Positions 60,668 through 64,000 of a DNA stretch of 64,000 bases are shown one piece after another; within the stretch, counting starts at the first letter, position 1; each line of letters begins with the position of its first letter. A program made the position numbers and the translations under genes. A model generated the notes under the pieces. It was given only the letters and a program-made list of their open reading frames with translations, was not told where the DNA came from and did no database searches. Source of the DNA: DRWZ01 sp964601505 (GTDB lineage Bacteria; Calescibacteriota; Calescibacteriia; Calescibacteriales; Calescibacteriaceae); the NCBI GenBank assembly GCA_964601505.1, contig CAZRNR010000006.1:1-64000 (forward strand). The letters run 5' to 3'.

Positions 60668-61488
60668 CTCCTTTTCTTAGCCTTCTTTTTATCCTTTAAG
60701 ATTTGTTTCTTCTTTTTAATTTCTTTTCTTTTCTTCGCCTTCTTCAGTTCCTTCGCCTTCTTCATCTTTATCTTTTCAGGCTTTTCCTTTGCCCTCTTTG
60801 CTCTTCTTTCTGTTTCAACTTCTTCCAAATCTTCCTCTTCCTCCTCATCTTCATATTTATCTTCTTTCCTAAATTCCTCTTCTATCTCTTCCTCTACTTG
60901 CTCCTTTATCTCTTTATCAAATTCTACTTCTTCTTCTAAAACTTGCGATTCTATACCATGCTCTTCCTCAGCCAAATCAGTTTCCTCCAACTCTTCTTCC
61001 TCCTCCTCTTCCTCGCTTTCTGGAGAGACTCTCAATCCTTCCTCCTCTCCCAATTTCTCCTCCGATACTTCCTCATCCTGAGTGATTTCTTCATCGGAAA
61101 ACGATACACGATCAGATTCAGGCAGTTCCATCTCAACCTTCAAGGCTTGTTCCTCTATCTCAAGTTTTTCTTGACAATCTATACAGTATCTAACATATGG
61201 TACTTCAATCAGTCTTTCTTTATCTATTTCTACACCACAAAATTCACAGAAACCATAACTACCAGATTCTATCTTCTCTATAGCATGCTCAACCATCTTC
61301 AAAGTCTCTACATCTATTGATGAAGCTATATGTTCAACATCTCTTATTTTTTCCACTGAAGTCATATCAAAAACATCAGTCTTTTCCTCATCTGGTATAT
61401 TAGATACCTGATACGACCTTGAAAGTATCTGAGCTTTCAAATCCAAAAGCTTTTTCTTAACAGAGTTCAAGAAGTTTACATCTATCAT
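60664..61488 (-). CDS. DksA/TraR-type zinc-finger protein with acidic and basic extension
   Basis: 274 residues. The first 120 match the DksA/TraR family: N-terminal coiled-coil, AIEKIESGSYGFCEFCGVEI, RLIEVPYVRYCIDCQEKLE with a C4 zinc finger. These proteins bind the RNA polymerase secondary channel. The rest is unusual: residues about 125-228 are extremely acidic (many Glu/Asp runs), and the last 45 are almost all Lys/Arg/Ala/Glu (RAKRAKEKPEKIKMKKAKEL). Together they make a charge-segregated tail of 150 residues, double the usual family length. Composition of the DNA is skewed accordingly, so the ORFs on the other strand are artefacts. Confidence 0.85.
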   Translation of the reverse strand: MIDVNFLNSVKKKLLDLKAQILSRSYQVSNIPDEEKTDVFDMTSVEKIRDVEHIASSIDVETLKMVEHAIEKIESGSYGFCEFCGVEIDKERLIEVPYVRYCIDCQEKLEIEEQALKVEMELPESDRVSFSDEEITQDEEVSEEKLGEEEGLRVSPESEEEEEEEELEETDLAEEEHGIESQVLEEEVEFDKEIKEQVEEEIEEEFRKEDKYEDEEEEEDLEEVETERRAKRAKEKPEKIKMKKAKELKKAKKRKEIKKKKQILKDKKKAKKRS

Positions 61489-61528
61489 AGCTGAAACACA
61501 AAAATAATAAGATTACATGAGGACGAAG

Positions 61529-62380
61529 TTAATTTTCCAGATTTTTTAATTTATCAAAATTTCCAAGAGCTACAGATAAGACATTTTGGATCTCAAAAAG
61601 GGCATAGGGATTTATATCTACCTGTCCAATTTTTGCACCAAAATGGAGATGATACCCTGTACTTCTTCCTGTGCTACCAACATATCCAATTAACTGACCT
61701 TTCTTTACAAAATCTCCTTCTTTTACAGCCATATCCTTTAAGTGAGCATATATAGTATGTATGCCCGTGCCATGATTTATCACAATAAGATTACCTTCAA
61801 GGACAAATCGTCTCGCGACAACGACGATTCCAGAATTTGAAGCATAAACTTTTTCTCCCTTATTAGCCGATATATCAATACCTCTGTGTATTGGTCCAGA
61901 GACTCCGTTTATGACCCGCCTTGCTCCAAAATTATCCTTAACAGATTTATAGTTTCTCAAAGGAAAAACAAAATTTCCTTCCCACATTTTTGGTAAAGGT
62001 TCCCGAAGATATAAACTTTTGAGAAAAGCCTTCTGTTCTTTTATCCTTTCCGCTAAATCATCCTCCCCAGATACCTTCCGTTTCTTTCTTATCCTGACAT
62101 TTATATGCTCAACCGGGAAATCTTTTTCACAGATCCGGAAATCTTCAAGCAATGTAGCTGTTACGGGCACTGGTATTATATAAAGCACTTTTTGATCTAA
62201 ATCAATCTTGAAATCTGAAAAAGGTTTATCAGTTAAAATTATACCCCCTGGCTCAACACAGCCATTTGTCTCATCTATATAAACAACCTGTGCATGACCA
62301 GAAGAGAATAGGGAAGAGAAACCATAAAATCCCGACAAAAACAACAAAAAAGTTATAACTTTTGATAAATATTTAATCAT
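61529..62380 (-). CDS. M23 family metallopeptidase (LytM-like)
   Basis: 283 residues: signal peptide (MIKYLSKVITFLLFLSGFYG, predicted cleavage near 31), an N-terminal beta domain, a short helix, and the M23 domain from about 150 with FGARRVINGVSGPIHRGIDIS (HxxxD zinc site), NHGTGIHTIYAHL and the HxH in TGYHLHFG. Acts on peptidoglycan cross-bridges in the periplasm, or as an activator of amidases. All zinc ligands are intact, so it is probably catalytic. Divergent from the outer-membrane protein gene across 38 bp. Confidence 0.93.
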   Translation of the reverse strand: MIKYLSKVITFLLFLSGFYGFSSLFSSGHAQVVYIDETNGCVEPGGIILTDKPFSDFKIDLDQKVLYIIPVPVTATLLEDFRICEKDFPVEHINVRIRKKRKVSGEDDLAERIKEQKAFLKSLYLREPLPKMWEGNFVFPLRNYKSVKDNFGARRVINGVSGPIHRGIDISANKGEKVYASNSGIVVVARRFVLEGNLIVINHGTGIHTIYAHLKDMAVKEGDFVKKGQLIGYVGSTGRSTGYHLHFGAKIGQVDINPYALFEIQNVLSVALGNFDKLKNLEN

Positions 62381-62418
62381 ATCATCATCACCGATAATAT
62401 AAATTTAAAAATTATCCT

Positions 62419-63723
62419 ATGAAAAATGTAATAATAGCTTCTATAATTTTCATTTGCATCTCAACAGAAGTTAGCTCTTCGGAAATATCTGAATTCGCAA
62501 AAGCTTTATTGTATGCAGAAGAAGGACTCTACGGAGAAGCAAACCGAAAGCTTGCTCCATACGAGATAACATATAGTGCAATTGTTTCAATGATGAAAGC
62601 AAAAATGAATAAAGATGAGAAAATACTTATTGATGGAAAATTCAAAACAATCCCTCAGATAGAAGAAAAGCTCAAAGATAGAATAAATTATGAAATTGCA
62701 AAAATACTATTTGAGAAAGGGGAAATAGATTCATCTAAAGAATACCTTTCAAAGATTCAAAATAAAAACACATCATCTGTTATGTTCGCTATTTCAAATA
62801 TACAACTTCTTGAAGGTGATACAGAGCAAGCACATGAATCATTCAGGAAAATAAGAAAAGAATCTGCAGATGATTTGTCCTACAAAAAACTTGAAAAATC
62901 TGTAAAAGAAAACACTTCTGTTTTGTATATAGAACCACAAATCAAAAACTCATTGTTTTTCGGAAAATTGCCCGTATTGTTTAAAGATAAAAAATATCGG
63001 AAGAACTGGGATATAGTTTCTCAACTTTTCGGGAAAATAAAAGCAGATATCCTCCCAAGCAAAAACATATCCCCTTTTATCTCCTATGATCTTTTAGGTG
63101 AACTTTACACAGAAATATATGGATTCACAATACACAAAGTATCTGCTGGCGTGGAGTATAAGAAAAGCATCCCAATCGGTGGAGCTTACTCACTAAACTT
63201 GATAGCATATGGAACAGATATTTTTGGAACGAGTCATAAACTTTCTCCATACATATTCCCAACGAAAAACCTTTATGTTTCAATCAGCGGAGAGATACAG
63301 ACATTTGACAAAGTACCAGAAAGAGAAGGTCCTATAATCCAGATGGAGACAATTTCAAATTTATCGTGGAAAATAGGCAGTGCAAAGTTTCAAAGCATAC
63401 CGGCATTATCAGTTGGTAAGAGATTTTCAAAATCTCCGAAATTCTCCGAACTTTTCGCCTACCTTTATTTAGGAAATACATTAAGCCTATCTGAAAAAAC
63501 GGATCTAAATCTCAATGGATTTGCTATGTTCTCAAATTATCCAGAAGATTTTGAAAGGAGAAAGACAAACATATATTTTACAATAAGCCCATCAATATGT
63601 CTAAACGAAGAATATTTCAAGTGGGAGATGCTAAAACCAATGTTTCAATTCAATTATTCAGATGCAAAGAATTTCTCTTGGAACAGAATTCTTATTGGAA
63701 CAGCTCTTGAGTTTGTATTCTAA
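62419..63723 (+). CDS. Outer-membrane beta-barrel protein with N-terminal TPR-like region
   Basis: 434 residues: signal peptide (MKNVIIASIIFICISTEVSS), a helical TPR-like region at about 22-150 (ALLYAEEGLYGEANRKL, ILFEKGEIDSSKEYLSKI), then alternating-pattern beta strands (ISPFISYDLLGELYTEIYGF, KSIPIGGAYSLNLIAYG) to a C-terminal LEFVF. A terminal Phe is the barrel-assembly signal of outer-membrane proteins. Layout recalls Slam-like or TPR-barrel surface proteins, but no firm family is assigned. It ends 4 bp from leuD, tail to tail. Confidence 0.7.
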   Translation: MKNVIIASIIFICISTEVSSSEISEFAKALLYAEEGLYGEANRKLAPYEITYSAIVSMMKAKMNKDEKILIDGKFKTIPQIEEKLKDRINYEIAKILFEKGEIDSSKEYLSKIQNKNTSSVMFAISNIQLLEGDTEQAHESFRKIRKESADDLSYKKLEKSVKENTSVLYIEPQIKNSLFFGKLPVLFKDKKYRKNWDIVSQLFGKIKADILPSKNISPFISYDLLGELYTEIYGFTIHKVSAGVEYKKSIPIGGAYSLNLIAYGTDIFGTSHKLSPYIFPTKNLYVSISGEIQTFDKVPEREGPIIQMETISNLSWKIGSAKFQSIPALSVGKRFSKSPKFSELFAYLYLGNTLSLSEKTDLNLNGFAMFSNYPEDFERRKTNIYFTISPSICLNEEYFKWEMLKPMFQFNYSDAKNFSWNRILIGTALEFVF

Positions 63724-63727
63724 AAAA

Positions 63728-64000
63728 TCACGCAAAGCTTTTCTTTCTTCTCTCCTCGTACTCTCTTATTTTATCTTCATACTTCAGAGTTACATCTATC
63801 TCATCAAGTCCTTCAATAATACACATCTTCCTAAATGTATCTATCTGGAATGAGGACTTGAAATCCAGATCATCATAAACAATCTGTTTTTCAAGGTCAA
63901 CGTTAAGAAAATAAGGATCTTTTTTCTTTTCAAAATCAAAGGCTCTTTCAAAAAGGAGATCAACCTCCTCCTCTGTGAGTTCTATAACAAGCAAACCGTT
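63728..64000 (-). CDS. leuD: 3-isopropylmalate dehydratase small subunit, C-terminal part (cut by window edge)
   Basis: The last 90 codons of a gene that continues beyond base 64000; the frame reads NGLLVIELTEEEVDLLF at the edge. The segment VDLEKQIVYDDLDFKSSFQI, then DTFRKMCIIEGLDEIDVTL and EDKIREYEERRK matches the LeuD C-terminus. Leucine pathway enzyme with LeuC. Start not visible. Confidence 0.9.
   Translation of the reverse strand, partial: NGLLVIELTEEEVDLLFERAFDFEKKKDPYFLNVDLEKQIVYDDLDFKSSFQIDTFRKMCIIEGLDEIDVTLKYEDKIREYEERRKKSFA

Noticed and set aside
60703..61320. Two plus-strand ORFs rich in Phe and Leu opposite the DksA-like gene
   Set aside because: They are the complement of Glu/Lys codon runs; the sense frame has a proper zinc finger.

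Overview
The window is 64 kb of A+T-rich chromosome, densely packed with housekeeping genes on both strands. It shows no phage block, no CRISPR array and no intact insertion sequence. The organism looks like a diderm (Gram-negative type) motile bacterium: there is an RND exporter, a Wza-like polysaccharide export protein, a beta-barrel protein ending in Phe, a TatC translocase, and the flagellar genes flhB and flhF. Heavy use of AGA/AGG for Arg and ATA for Ile, an adenosylcobalamin-dependent ribonucleotide reductase and stand-alone amino-acid biosynthesis genes suggest a thermophile from a poorly sampled lineage. That is inference; no species is claimed.

Layout. 0.3-6 kb: repeat copy A, nrdJ, apt, and a compact unit of a 19-codon ORF followed by a B12-binding radical SAM enzyme and a SPASM-type radical SAM enzyme. 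6-13 kb: proS, two cyclic-nucleotide-binding-domain proteins, tRNA-Met, malQ, tatD. 13-20 kb: a Cas4-like nuclease, then envelope polysaccharide genes (GT4 glycosyltransferase, SLBB export protein, manC) and a SAM hydrolase. 20-30 kb: groES-groEL coupled to manC, an XPB-type helicase, an acyl-CoA dehydrogenase, a glycosidase-like lipoprotein, flhF, a lipoate-ligase-like gene, and a nicotinamidase with a lysine-rich tail. 30-43 kb: murG, a Xer recombinase, livF, dapF-grpE-mazG, repeat copy B, lon, moaC-mogA, purH and an initiating sugar transferase. 43-56 kb: RND pump, pheS, tRNA-Ser, an 80-bp inverted repeat, flhB with two accessory genes, ilvD, an Rpn-family nuclease and repeat copy C. 56-64 kb: rplA, dapL, mltG, trpS-tatC, a DksA-like protein, an M23 peptidase, an outer-membrane protein and the C-terminal part of leuD.

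Most genes lack a Shine-Dalgarno sequence and instead have a TANAAT-like hexamer 6-9 bases before the start codon, as expected for leaderless mRNAs. Strong AAGGAGG sites occur at rplA, groES, groEL, the 19-codon ORF beside the radical SAM genes, and an internal ATG in the nicotinamidase tail. Because SD sites are so selective here, those last two short ORFs are probably genuinely and strongly translated. The most interesting candidate system is the 19-residue peptide plus two radical SAM enzymes, which resembles a minimal RiPP (modified peptide) locus. Second is a three-copy, about 210-bp hairpin-ended repeat found only at gene 3' ends, resembling a non-autonomous IS200/IS605-type element or a structured RNA.
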